Shown: positions 52,235-61,092 of the stretch, piece after piece | Layout of the letters: each line of letters begins with the position of its first letter | How positions within the stretch are numbered: the stretch's first letter is position 1 | Source: RHLJ01 sp965212165 | Lineage (GTDB): Bacteria; Bacteroidota; Rhodothermia; Balneolales; Balneolaceae | Assembly: GCA_965212165.1 (NCBI GenBank) | Contig: OZ243096.1 | Span: 1 to 64,000, forward strand | DNA: 64,000 nt | Reading direction: 5' to 3' | Position numbers and translations under genes: made by a program | Notes under the pieces: generated by a model | Seen by the model: only the letters and a program-made list of their open reading frames with translations | Database searches by the model: none | What the model was told of the DNA's origin: nothing

Positions 52235-54966
52235 CGTTGCACCTGGAATGTAACTTCACAACTAACTGGTGAGGCAACTCCATTCACAAGCACAGGTTCA
52301 AAAGAAACATTTTCATTTATCGTGTTTATAAAAGCCTCTAGTAATTCTTCATTTTGAGTTTCTGAGGAAAGCTTAAACTCATCAATAATTCCACGATTAT
52401 TTATGAAGAATAGGAAGGATATTTCATCTTCTTGAACCCCTTCTGGTATAATTACTTTATTTAAAAAATTCTGTTCCCCCCCACGTATAAATATATTTTG
52501 ATCAATCTCATCACAGCTTAGATAATTGCTATCTTGTGACTCATCAACTTCAGAAACATTATCTTCTACTACTTCACTTATAGTATCATCTAATGGGATT
52601 CCAAATTCATTTTTAAGCCGAACTACTCTCTCATTAAATTGAGTTTGAGAGTATCCTGCAATAAAATACTCGATCTTCGATCTAGTAGAATCCCAATATT
52701 CTCCCCTATATGGAAAAGTCATTTTTAAATCTGGTTCTGCTATAGTTGAATCAAGTAGGCTTACATAGCTTAAACTATCAATTGAACTAATTGTAGAGTC
52801 TAATAGAAAAACTCTAGCCGAATCTTGCATAATTTCTAATTCCTCTTTTTTATCACTCCAAGCTTTGTTCATTTGATTCCAATCTTCTATTTTTTCAACA
52901 AAACCAGAATCCATTTTTGCCATCAAAATGTATGTTTCTATAGCTTTAAAAAGACCTTGAGCACCAAACCTTGTACCCTTATTCCCAGCTTCAAATGAGA
53001 TTAAAGAAGTAACTTTATCCTCATTTGTTAAGGCATCAGAATTTATTATTTCTAAATACTCAGTTCTTGGGTCGGCTTCATCTATTTCACTAACATCAGG
53101 TTTTTCAATATCATATTTGTCAATCAGCCTATCTGCATAAACTGTATTAGGATATTTTCTTACAAGTTCTTCAGCTTCACTATAAGCTTGATTATTATTA
53201 TTCTGAATAGAATAAAGTTCTGAGAGCGAATACATCGAAACTGGTGCAACACTGCTGTTTGGCCTTTCATTAAGTACTTTATTAAAATAATACTCTGCAC
53301 TATCAGGCAAGTTTAGAGAGAGGAAAAACAAATTTGCTAACTCATAATGAAGTGAAGCTATTTCATCTTTAACAGAGTCTTTAGCTTGAACTGTAAAAGG
53401 TATTCTACTTAAATCTATACTAATAAAAGCTTCATTACCGTCTCCAGTATTATTGGTGCTTTCATTATTTGTATCACTCTCTATCTGACTTTGAATATTA
53501 TCAACGATTAAAGATGAAACTCGCCAGTTATCCAATAATGGTCTTGAGTTCCAGAGAGCTCTAAATTGTTGAGAAGATTCAGCCAGTAAAACTGGGTTTT
53601 TATAATTAAGAAACCCATTTCGTTCAATACTCTCATCGCCTGTATTAGTAGACGATGAAGGATCTACGTTAATAAGTGTATTTCTTCTTTCTTCTTGCTC
53701 TTTTTGTAATCGAGCAAATTCTTCACGCTTTTTATTTTCTAGCTCAACTAAAACAGAATCGAATTTTTCTTGAGACAGACCACCTAACCAAAGTAAACTA
53801 TCTTGAAGGTGTATTTCATTTTTTAGTTCAGAGTAATCACCAAATGATATGGCAAATTCTTGTGCATTAAAATCTTCGGGAAGTTCGTCTTCTGGTGCGT
53901 TTACTTTTGCTGCTGAATCGTAATATGCGGCTGCTAATTCATAGTTGTTATAGTTGAATCTATTAATTTCAGCTAAACCATTATAAACCTTCGCTCGTGT
54001 TATTACACCTGGTTTTACTCTGGTATCTCTTAATATATTGATATAAATATCTTCCGATTTCTCGTAATTCCCACGGTCTTGTTCTGTTTTTCCTAACTCA
54101 TAGTTAAGTTCTGATATGAACTCCGAATTCTTGTCATCTCTAACCATTTTGGCAAAAACTTTATACGCTTCATCTGATTTACCTAGAGAACGAGCAACCT
54201 CTGCTTGTTTTTTTTGAGATTCAAACTGTAAATCATAGTTAGTATAATATTTTGATACTTCGTTGTAAGCATCAAAGGCAGCTTCACTATCACCAAGAAT
54301 TTCATTTAACTGTCCAATTAAGAAAAACCCCCGCTCTTTATATTCCTTTTTCGGAAGTTTTTTAACTGATGTATTGAGTTGGTCAAGCGCATTAACCCAG
54401 TTTTCTCTTTCTACGTAATGTTCAGCTAATACAGTTTGAACTTGAAACTCAATACCTTTTACCCATTCACCTTCTAATAGTGCTAGTTGTTCAGTTAGAT
54501 ATTGAACTCCTTGATTATAGAGTTCAAGCTCTAGTAAGACTCTTCCTTTCCATAGAACAGCATTCTGTTTTATCTCATCGTTAACTGAAGACAAATAAAT
54601 CTCTTCAAATTTTTGATCAGCAGAAAAATACTCTTTTCTGTAAAAATATGACTTCCCAATAATCAACAAGGCGTCATCTACCCACTTAGAGTCTTCATAC
54701 TTTCGAAGTATATCAGCTCCTTTATCAATCGCATTTTGGAAATCTGCAGCCCCTGCACCTAAAGGGGTTTCATAAATACGAAGAGGTTGAAGTGTGTTAT
54801 AATCTCTGGCTTGATTTTCAGATTTCTCTTCACCAATTTTGAAACTTTTTTTTGCATTGAAGAATGTGTTGTAATAGGCATTAAAATCAGTAAAATTAGA
54901 CTTAAATGAGCTCTTACAACCCATAAAAATCATCATTACTAATACAACACTTAAAATTCTTCGCAT
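52231..54966 (-). CDS. SprE/PorW-like TPR lipoprotein with TonB-like C-terminal domain
   Basis: The 911-residue protein has a lipoprotein signal (MRRILSVVLVMMIFMGC). NFTDFNAYYNTFFNAKKSFKIG matches the beginning of SprE/PorW-type TPR proteins, required for type IX secretion and gliding in Bacteroidota (from memory of the family). TPR-like repeats fill residues 80-360 and 540-640. A charged middle (residues 400-450, rich in Lys/Glu/Arg) may be a coiled coil. The C-terminal 95 residues (NKVIIPEGVQEDEISFLFFINNRGIIDEF...SFEPVLVNGVASPVSCEVTF) have the TonB C-terminal beta layout. No other type IX component lies in the window. Confidence 0.75.
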   Translation of the reverse strand: MRRILSVVLVMMIFMGCKSSFKSNFTDFNAYYNTFFNAKKSFKIGEEKSENQARDYNTLQPLRIYETPLGAGAADFQNAIDKGADILRKYEDSKWVDDALLIIGKSYFYRKEYFSADQKFEEIYLSSVNDEIKQNAVLWKGRVLLELELYNQGVQYLTEQLALLEGEWVKGIEFQVQTVLAEHYVERENWVNALDQLNTSVKKLPKKEYKERGFFLIGQLNEILGDSEAAFDAYNEVSKYYTNYDLQFESQKKQAEVARSLGKSDEAYKVFAKMVRDDKNSEFISELNYELGKTEQDRGNYEKSEDIYINILRDTRVKPGVITRAKVYNGLAEINRFNYNNYELAAAYYDSAAKVNAPEDELPEDFNAQEFAISFGDYSELKNEIHLQDSLLWLGGLSQEKFDSVLVELENKKREEFARLQKEQEERRNTLINVDPSSSTNTGDESIERNGFLNYKNPVLLAESSQQFRALWNSRPLLDNWRVSSLIVDNIQSQIESDTNNESTNNTGDGNEAFISIDLSRIPFTVQAKDSVKDEIASLHYELANLFFLSLNLPDSAEYYFNKVLNERPNSSVAPVSMYSLSELYSIQNNNNQAYSEAEELVRKYPNTVYADRLIDKYDIEKPDVSEIDEADPRTEYLEIINSDALTNEDKVTSLISFEAGNKGTRFGAQGLFKAIETYILMAKMDSGFVEKIEDWNQMNKAWSDKKEELEIMQDSARVFLLDSTISSIDSLSYVSLLDSTIAEPDLKMTFPYRGEYWDSTRSKIEYFIAGYSQTQFNERVVRLKNEFGIPLDDTISEVVEDNVSEVDESQDSNYLSCDEIDQNIFIRGGEQNFLNKVIIPEGVQEDEISFLFFINNRGIIDEFKLSSETQNEELLEAFINTINENVSFEPVLVNGVASPVSCEVTFQVQR

Positions 54967-55004
54967 ATCTTTTATTGCATTATCAGAACTTACAACGCAA
55001 GTTT

Positions 55005-56438
55005 TTAGTCAATCGTACTTACTTTTATCATATTAGTTCGTCCACGTTTTGCTATTGGCATACCTGTAGCGATAATTATACGATCTCCAGCTTTAACCAT
55101 TCCTCTATCTTCTAGGTAATGTTCCATTATCTTCACGCTTTGGTCGGTATCAAATAGTTCATTAAGCCTCACAGATTGGACTCCCCATACTAAATTAAGT
55201 TGCCGACGTACTTTTTGTGATTCAGTAAAAGCAAATATTGACATTTTTGGCCTAAATTTAGCAATTCTTCTTGCTGTATTACCTGAATGGGTAATTGTGC
55301 TAATAACTTTTGCTTCAACATTATCTGCCATAGAAATACACGAGAATGCAATAGATTCAATAATTTGTTTCTCTTTTAAATTAGGCTTTTTGTATTCAAG
55401 ACTATTATATAGTTGTTGCCGCCGTTCTTCTATTTTTCTACAAATTCTATCCATTACATTAACCGCTTCCATTGGGTATTTTCCTGCAGCAGTTTCTCCT
55501 GAAAGCATCACAGCATCTGTACCATCTAAAACGGCATTTGCTACGTCTGAAGTCTCTGCTCGAGTAGGTCGTGGGTTAATGATCATAGAATCTAGCATTT
55601 GAGTCGCTGTAATTACTGGCTTCCCATGAGCTCTGCACTTCTCAATAATCATTTTTTGAACAAAAGGAACTTCTTCAGTTGGAATTTCAATACCTAAGTC
55701 ACCTCTAGCAACCATAATTCCATCTGCGGCTTCAATTATTTCATCAATTACATCCAATGCTTCTGGCTTTTCAATCTTTGCTATTACACCAGCAACAGAG
55801 CCTGTATCAGCAATTCGTTTTTTTAGATCAATCACTTCTTTAGCTGATCGAACAAACGAAAGGGCTACAAAATCAACATCTTGAGTTAACCCAAATTCAA
55901 GATCTTTTAAATCTTTCTCGGTTAATGCAGGTATTGAGATTTTTACATTTGGTAGATTTACCCCCTTTCTAGATTTTAGTATACCACCAACAAGTACTTT
56001 AGCTTCTAAAGTCTTCCCTTTTTTTGCTGTTATCTTAAATTCTAAAAGACCGTCATCAAGTAAGATCCTATTCCCAACTTCTGCTTCATTAACAAGATTT
56101 TTGTAATCTATTGGTATTACAGAACTAGTCCCTTCAACATCTTCTCCAGTAATTGTTATTTCACTCCCATCTTCTAGTACCTGCCCACCATCTTTCATTT
56201 GACCTACTCGTATTTTAGGACCTTGCAAATCCATTAGAACGGCAATACTATAGTCATTCTCTCTTGCTGTTTTTCTGATATACTTAATTGATTGCTGATG
56301 ATCTTCGTGAGAACCATGTGAGAAATTGATACGAGCAACATTCATTCCATGTAAAAACAAATTTGTAATGCCTTCTTGTGTGTTACAGCTAGGTCCTATG
56401 GTGCAAACAATTTTTGTTCTTCTAAGTGGAGTAATCAT
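55005..56438 (-). CDS. pyk: Pyruvate kinase
   Basis: The 477-residue enzyme transfers phosphate from phosphoenolpyruvate to ADP. The N-terminal KIVCTIGPSCNTQEGITNLF and NVARINFSHGSHEDH are standard; the catalytic-lysine region is AKIEKPEALDVIDEIIEAADG, with the Mg2+/PEP site MVARGDLGIEIP and the VILSGETAAGKYP signature (here MLSGETAAGKYP). The C-terminal domain ends HYLEDRGMVKAGDRIIIATGMPI. It is divergent from the GWxTD gene and 38 bp upstream (in transcription) of the SprE-like gene, possibly an operon. Confidence 0.96.
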   Translation of the reverse strand: MITPLRRTKIVCTIGPSCNTQEGITNLFLHGMNVARINFSHGSHEDHQQSIKYIRKTARENDYSIAVLMDLQGPKIRVGQMKDGGQVLEDGSEITITGEDVEGTSSVIPIDYKNLVNEAEVGNRILLDDGLLEFKITAKKGKTLEAKVLVGGILKSRKGVNLPNVKISIPALTEKDLKDLEFGLTQDVDFVALSFVRSAKEVIDLKKRIADTGSVAGVIAKIEKPEALDVIDEIIEAADGIMVARGDLGIEIPTEEVPFVQKMIIEKCRAHGKPVITATQMLDSMIINPRPTRAETSDVANAVLDGTDAVMLSGETAAGKYPMEAVNVMDRICRKIEERRQQLYNSLEYKKPNLKEKQIIESIAFSCISMADNVEAKVISTITHSGNTARRIAKFRPKMSIFAFTESQKVRRQLNLVWGVQSVRLNELFDTDQSVKIMEHYLEDRGMVKAGDRIIIATGMPIAKRGRTNMIKVSTID

Positions 56439-56575
56439 AAATCCAAAAATTTGTACTTGTTAGTGATCTTAATTATATATTCTAATGTCTAAGATATGCT
56501 AAATATGGCAATCAAAGTGGATAGTTTCTAAAATTTTTATTCAAATAATTTAACTAATAAGCTCGTTTAAAGTTT

Positions 56576-58033
56576 ATGAGCAATTTCAATTTATATAATC
56601 TTATTTCCAGTAACAGAATTCTATTAAAAGCATTTTTAACAATTACCATTGGTTTTGTTTTACTCAACTGTTCTAACTCATATGTTGATCAGGTTGAAAG
56701 AAGCGGTGGCTATGAATTTAGACCTGGGTTTCCAGAGGTACGATTAGTAACTGCAGGTATTGTTGATGAATATACCGACAGTACGAGTATTTCAATTACT
56801 GCTGAAATTGTATATGCTAGCTTAGTTTTTAAAAAAGAGGATGATGCTTTTAGCACACAAATATTAGTTGAAATTCAAATACTTGATCAGCAAGATCCTC
56901 TTAACATTATTCAGACAATAAGTTACCCAATAACGATTACTGAATCTGACGCTCAATTGATCTCAAGCCAAGAAGAGTATTTAATTAATCGAAAGGTGCC
57001 GATTGTACCTGGTGAATATTTAGTAAATTTCTCGATAACAGATACGAATACTGATAAGGCTACTGTTCGAACATCTGAGGTATTTATTCCTAACCCGAAC
57101 GATAGAGTTTCACACGTTACAAATATCCAAGTTTTTTCTAAGGATGAAAGATATGAGAATAATTTCAATCCGATTACTACATATGATATTTCGAATGAAG
57201 CTGATTCTATACGCTTTTCATTTCAAGTAACTAATAATAAACCTGAGGCTCCTTTAACAATAAATACTCGGTTACTTAGATTTAGATCAGATACAACCAT
57301 TGCACGCCCAATGAACTGGCCTAATTATACAGTTTCGCATGTTGCATATAGAGGAATTCACTATAGCGACTTTGAAGTAATTAATTCTTCAAGAAGGATA
57401 ATTACGCAAGAAGGTAGTGTTTCCATTGAATTTGTTTTCCCAAATCTTCAAAGAGGAAATTATCGATTTGAGATAAAATCAGATTCGGAAGATGAAATTG
57501 AACTATTTCGAGCAAGAGATTTTAGTGTTAAGAGTTTACATTACCCATCATTAAAAACTCCAAAAGAGCTAGCTGCACCTCTATTCTATTTAATGAATCC
57601 AAAAGATTATGATAAATTGATGTCTATTTCGGATGATGTTCAACTAAAAAGAGAAATTGACCGCTTCTGGCTTAAGAATATTAAAAACTCTAAAAAGGCT
57701 CAAAATGTAATTGAGCTATATTATGAAAGAGTTGAAGAAGCAAATAAACAGTTTGCTAACTACAAAGAAGGCTGGAAAACTGATATGGGTATGATCTATA
57801 TCTTATTTGGGCCACCTTGGTATATTAATTCCTCAGTAGACCGATTATCTTGGTCATATTCTTATAACTTTAATGATTTTGAGGAGAATTTTTACTTTAG
57901 GGCACCTGTTATGAAAAACAAGGATTATCCTTTTTATAATTATCAGCTAGTAAGATCTCCACAATATCATCAAGTTCAGTACCAACAAATTCAGTTTTGG
58001 TTAACTGGGGTTATCCTAAAAGACAATCTATAG
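56576..58033 (+). CDS. GWxTD-domain protein
   Basis: The 485-residue protein has an N-terminal membrane segment ending in a possible lipobox (FVLLNCSN, Cys near residue 32). A beta-rich N-terminal region covers 45-290. The C-terminal part (about 310-485) is the GWxTD domain, named after GWKTDMGMIYILFGPPWYI near residue 400, with conserved DRFWLKN and LSWSY. This family occurs in Bacteroidota and relatives and is frequently encoded near secretion or gliding genes, but no activity is known. It is divergent from pyruvate kinase; the lipoprotein at 58036 converges 2 bp from its stop. Confidence 0.84.
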   Translation: MSNFNLYNLISSNRILLKAFLTITIGFVLLNCSNSYVDQVERSGGYEFRPGFPEVRLVTAGIVDEYTDSTSISITAEIVYASLVFKKEDDAFSTQILVEIQILDQQDPLNIIQTISYPITITESDAQLISSQEEYLINRKVPIVPGEYLVNFSITDTNTDKATVRTSEVFIPNPNDRVSHVTNIQVFSKDERYENNFNPITTYDISNEADSIRFSFQVTNNKPEAPLTINTRLLRFRSDTTIARPMNWPNYTVSHVAYRGIHYSDFEVINSSRRIITQEGSVSIEFVFPNLQRGNYRFEIKSDSEDEIELFRARDFSVKSLHYPSLKTPKELAAPLFYLMNPKDYDKLMSISDDVQLKREIDRFWLKNIKNSKKAQNVIELYYERVEEANKQFANYKEGWKTDMGMIYILFGPPWYINSSVDRLSWSYSYNFNDFEENFYFRAPVMKNKDYPFYNYQLVRSPQYHQVQYQQIQFWLTGVILKDNL

Positions 58034-58035
58034 TA

Positions 58036-58710
58036 CTAAAAGAATATTGAATCACTAAATATTAGTGCATCTAAATTCACTTCTATATTGTTGTTAATTG
58101 CTTGATAATTAGTAGTTCTCGATGGGTTTAAAAACTCATTATCAGCATTTATAAATACATCTTCTAAATCTATAAAAGTTCTTACAAATAGAGTCTCATT
58201 ACTATCTGATAAATACACTGGATCGAAAGTAAAAGTTCTAGTAAATGAAGGTGACGTTCTCATAAGAAATGAATTACCATTTACAAATCCACGTATAACA
58301 ATTGAATAATCATTTGTAGATCCAAAAAAATCACTGTCAAATATTGCAGATCTATTTTCTACAGGTGATAACGATAATTCATACTCTGTAAAACCATTCA
58401 ATTCAAAACCTAAACCAGAACTTACAACCTGCCTATCACCTACTACATCTTCATCATATCCATATACTAATGCACTTACTGTACTAGTAGTTTCAATGAT
58501 AACTGAATCTTCATTAGTTAAAGAGATCCCATCAAGAGTAAATTTGAATTCAGTAACACGCACAGTATCAGTACCAACTATTATATTATCTCCAAGATTC
58601 TGTACAAAAAATAGTAATTCGAATCGTTTAGCAATTGTATTGTCTTTAGTTAAACATGATGATGAAGCGATTAAAAAGGATATAAAAATTAGAGGTAGTG
58701 CTTTTTTCAT
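58036..58710 (-). CDS. Lipoprotein of unknown function
   Basis: The 224-residue protein begins MKKALPLIFISFLIASSSC, a lipoprotein signal with Cys at 19. The remainder is beta-rich (FELLFFVQNLGDNIIVGTDTVRVTEFKFTLDG, YELSLSPVENRSAIFDSDFFG, VRTFIDLEDVFIN), resembling surface lipoproteins of Bacteroidota that carry a single beta-sandwich. No catalytic motif or family signature was recognised. It is encoded next to the GWxTD gene (convergent, 2 bp apart) and is separated from the susCD-linked lipoprotein by a terminator. Confidence 0.65.
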   Translation of the reverse strand: MKKALPLIFISFLIASSSCLTKDNTIAKRFELLFFVQNLGDNIIVGTDTVRVTEFKFTLDGISLTNEDSVIIETTSTVSALVYGYDEDVVGDRQVVSSGLGFELNGFTEYELSLSPVENRSAIFDSDFFGSTNDYSIVIRGFVNGNSFLMRTSPSFTRTFTFDPVYLSDSNETLFVRTFIDLEDVFINADNEFLNPSRTTNYQAINNNIEVNLDALIFSDSIFF

Positions 58711-58787
58711 TTTACAATATTGTTTAGTTGATACCTATGTATCGAATTAAACGCTTTTTTAGTATTTGATTAACGAATAAAAATAAA

Positions 58788-58816
58788 AAAAGCTGCACTT
58801 TAAAAAGTGCAGCTTT
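58788..58816 (-). terminator. Terminator of the susCD-linked lipoprotein gene
   Basis: A perfect 13-bp stem (AAAGCTGCACTTT at 58789-58801 with AAAGTGCAGCTTT at 58804-58816) with a minimal loop is followed on the minus strand by a T run (TTTTTTTATTTTT). It stops transcription from the susCD operon. Confidence 0.87.
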
Positions 58817-58836
58817 AATTTTTTGACAAGTATTAA

Positions 58837-59547
58837 TTACTTAGCCATATAAACCGTAGAGGCTCCAAGATTACCAGCAACTTTAATTGAGTTACTTGCA
58901 TCTAAGGTTAGATCAATCTGTACTTCACCACCAGCGAATGAACCAGTAAGATCTGATACATCGAAAGTTAGATCTGGACCAGTAGCACCAATGTTTGCAG
59001 CTGCAATCGTGAATGAATCAGAACTAGTATAACCAGTTCCTGCAGTTGCTATTGAAATACTAGCTTGTCCACCAGCATCGATAGTTACATCGAATGTAGC
59101 ACCTGTACCAGAACCACCAGTAGCGGTTAATCCAGAATAAGTACCAGCTGTTCTTGCAGAATCTGCATCAACATCTACACCAGTTATACTAACACCTGCA
59201 ACAGATGAAACAACGAAGTTAATCTCTATATCGGCAGTAGCTGAACCAGCTGCAATTGTTATTGGAGATGGAGTACCGAATGTATAATCGGTACCTGCTG
59301 TTGCTGTACCAGCTGCACTAAATGCAACTGAAACATCAGATTTAGCTAATCCATCAGCAGTAATTAGCTGAACTTGAATTGTTGTTGAAGTAACATTAAT
59401 ACCAAGATTATTGTTGTCTTCCAACGGGAACAATGCAAGTTGATCAACGTCATCATACGTCTTTTCTACATCGCCCTTATCGAATAGATCACAACCCGAT
59501 AGTAAAATCGGAACGAGTAGAATTAATGATAATAATTTAGTTTTCAT
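58837..59547 (-). CDS. Lipoprotein with Calx-beta-like strands and a virus-like beta segment
   Basis: The 236-residue lipoprotein starts MKTKLLSLILLVPILLSGC. A Calx-beta-like stretch, VAFSAAGTATAGTDYTFGTPSPITIAAGSATADIEINFV, occupies about residues 79-118. After VDVDADSA comes a segment of about 60 residues (GTYSGLTATGGSGTGATFDV...SDSFTIAAANIGATGPDLTFDV) that resembles repeats common in marine phage structural proteins. The tail then resumes GEVQIDLTLDASNSIKVAG. It is separated from susD by 31 bp on the same strand and probably forms the third gene of the susCD operon, where extra surface lipoproteins that bind the substrate are usual. Confidence 0.75.
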   Translation of the reverse strand: MKTKLLSLILLVPILLSGCDLFDKGDVEKTYDDVDQLALFPLEDNNNLGINVTSTTIQVQLITADGLAKSDVSVAFSAAGTATAGTDYTFGTPSPITIAAGSATADIEINFVVSSVAGVSITGVDVDADSARTAGTYSGLTATGGSGTGATFDVTIDAGGQASISIATAGTGYTSSDSFTIAAANIGATGPDLTFDVSDLTGSFAGGEVQIDLTLDASNSIKVAGNLGASTVYMAK

Positions 59548-59578
59548 AGTTTTTGGTCTTTGAATTTAATTTAAATTT

Positions 59579-61066
59579 TTATTCTACTACGTCGTAACCA
59601 GGGTTTTCTACTAAAAGAGGGTTTACTGTTTGAGTTCCAGTACCAAAAGGAGCCAAGATTCTGAATGCATCAGCTCTCATTTTGATTCCACCATCTTTGT
59701 CAAGAATATTTCTACCCGTACGCTTTAAATCCCAAAAACGATGTCCTTCAAATGCTAGTTCTCTAATTCTTTCGTTAAGAATCTCATCTTCAAATGCAGC
59801 AGCATTAGCAAAGTCACCTGCAGCTACAGGTGCAAGACCTCTTGCAGCTCTAAGCGTGTTTAGTGGTGCAATACCAGCAGCAACATTAGTTGCTTTAGCA
59901 GCAGCTTCCGCTTGGATAAGATATAACTCAGAGATTCTGAAATATGGAATATTAGTTACTAAGTTTCCTTTCCAGCCTACCCATTTAGATGAAGAAACTG
60001 CTTCATCATTAATGTCTGCACAACTATTAGCAGTTGCACCAACAGTTTGTTGAGCGATACAATCTCCATACCACCCAGTATATCTGAAGTCAGTAGAATC
60101 ATAAGCGTCCATTACTGTATTCGTAGGAACTTGAGCTACCCATTGATCAGAAGTATAAGCTACAAGGCCACTGTTTGTATTACTACCAGCGATAGCTTCT
60201 GTACTAGAATTGATATTAAGCTCAAATAGTGCTTCTGGATTTGCTTTAGACCACATTGAAGCAACATCAGCTGCGCTACTTTGTAAAGTAACACCACCAG
60301 CAGTTGCAGCAGAGATAGCAGCAGAAGCAGCAGTTGCAGCAGCAGAATAGTTACCTTGATAAAGTAGTACTCTTGCTCTAAGAGCTAGTACATACTCTAA
60401 AGTAACATAATCGTTTGCTCCACCAATTATTGAACTGTTCGCTGTAAGTAGTGTAGCAGCTTCAGTTAAATCAGCTAATATCTGAGTGTAAATCTCAGCT
60501 ACTGTACTTCTTGGCTTTGGCTCAGCTTCAGAAAGATCAAGTGTTGCGGCAGTACGTAACATAGTACCAAGATTAAATGTATTAGAAGATGTTGGCTCAT
60601 AGCCATACGCTCTTACTAAAGCATGATACGACATTGCACGAAGTGCTAATGCCTCTCCTCGGTATTGGTCACGAACAGCATCATCAATCACTCCATCAGG
60701 AATAGCATTGATAATTAGATTCGCATCCTGGATAAGCTCATATGCTCCAAATGGTGCAATATGTGTTGTTCCACCTGTTCCAATTGCATTGTTCTGTGCA
60801 TTGAAACGAGTAGATCCAGGGCGGTTAAATGCCTCATCAGCTAATGATGATGGCCCAATAAAATATTCAGTAGTTAAATCGAAACTACCTAACATTTTTG
60901 AGTACATAGATGTTCTGATTCCGTTAATACCTGCTTCAGATTCTAATGCCGCAGCAGAAGAAACTTCAGTAGACGGAGCCACATCTTCAAACATTGAGTT
61001 ACAACCCCATAGCCCTACAAATAGGACCGAAAGGGTAGCAAATTTAAGTATTCTTATATTTTTCAT
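59579..61066 (-). CDS. SusD/RagB-family substrate-binding lipoprotein
   Basis: The 495-residue lipoprotein has a signal ending at LFVGLWGCNSMF. SusD features are visible throughout: ALALRAMSYHALVRAYG (TPR-like helix near 145), LRARVLLYQGNYSAAATAASAAIS, and the C-terminal LNTLRAARGLAPVA...DEILNERIRELAFEGHRFWDLKRTG. SusD sits on top of the SusC barrel and binds the glycan or peptide. An alanine-rich run around residue 240 reflects a repeated GCA codon tract. The gene lies 26 bp downstream of susC. No glycoside hydrolase or regulator is in view, so the substrate is unknown. Confidence 0.93.
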   Translation of the reverse strand: MKNIRILKFATLSVLFVGLWGCNSMFEDVAPSTEVSSAAALESEAGINGIRTSMYSKMLGSFDLTTEYFIGPSSLADEAFNRPGSTRFNAQNNAIGTGGTTHIAPFGAYELIQDANLIINAIPDGVIDDAVRDQYRGEALALRAMSYHALVRAYGYEPTSSNTFNLGTMLRTAATLDLSEAEPKPRSTVAEIYTQILADLTEAATLLTANSSIIGGANDYVTLEYVLALRARVLLYQGNYSAAATAASAAISAATAGGVTLQSSAADVASMWSKANPEALFELNINSSTEAIAGSNTNSGLVAYTSDQWVAQVPTNTVMDAYDSTDFRYTGWYGDCIAQQTVGATANSCADINDEAVSSSKWVGWKGNLVTNIPYFRISELYLIQAEAAAKATNVAAGIAPLNTLRAARGLAPVAAGDFANAAAFEDEILNERIRELAFEGHRFWDLKRTGRNILDKDGGIKMRADAFRILAPFGTGTQTVNPLLVENPGYDVVE

Positions 61067-61092
61067 TTTATATATCCTTTTACTGATTTCAA

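Noticed and set aside
58837..59547. A prophage remnant, because of the phage-like beta segment
   Set aside because: The gene has a lipoprotein signal and belongs to the susCD operon; no other phage gene is nearby, so a domain insertion is a better reading.
59682..60053. Plus-strand open frame opposite susD
   Set aside because: Composition mirrors the alanine-rich susD codons on the other strand; susD is clearly real here.
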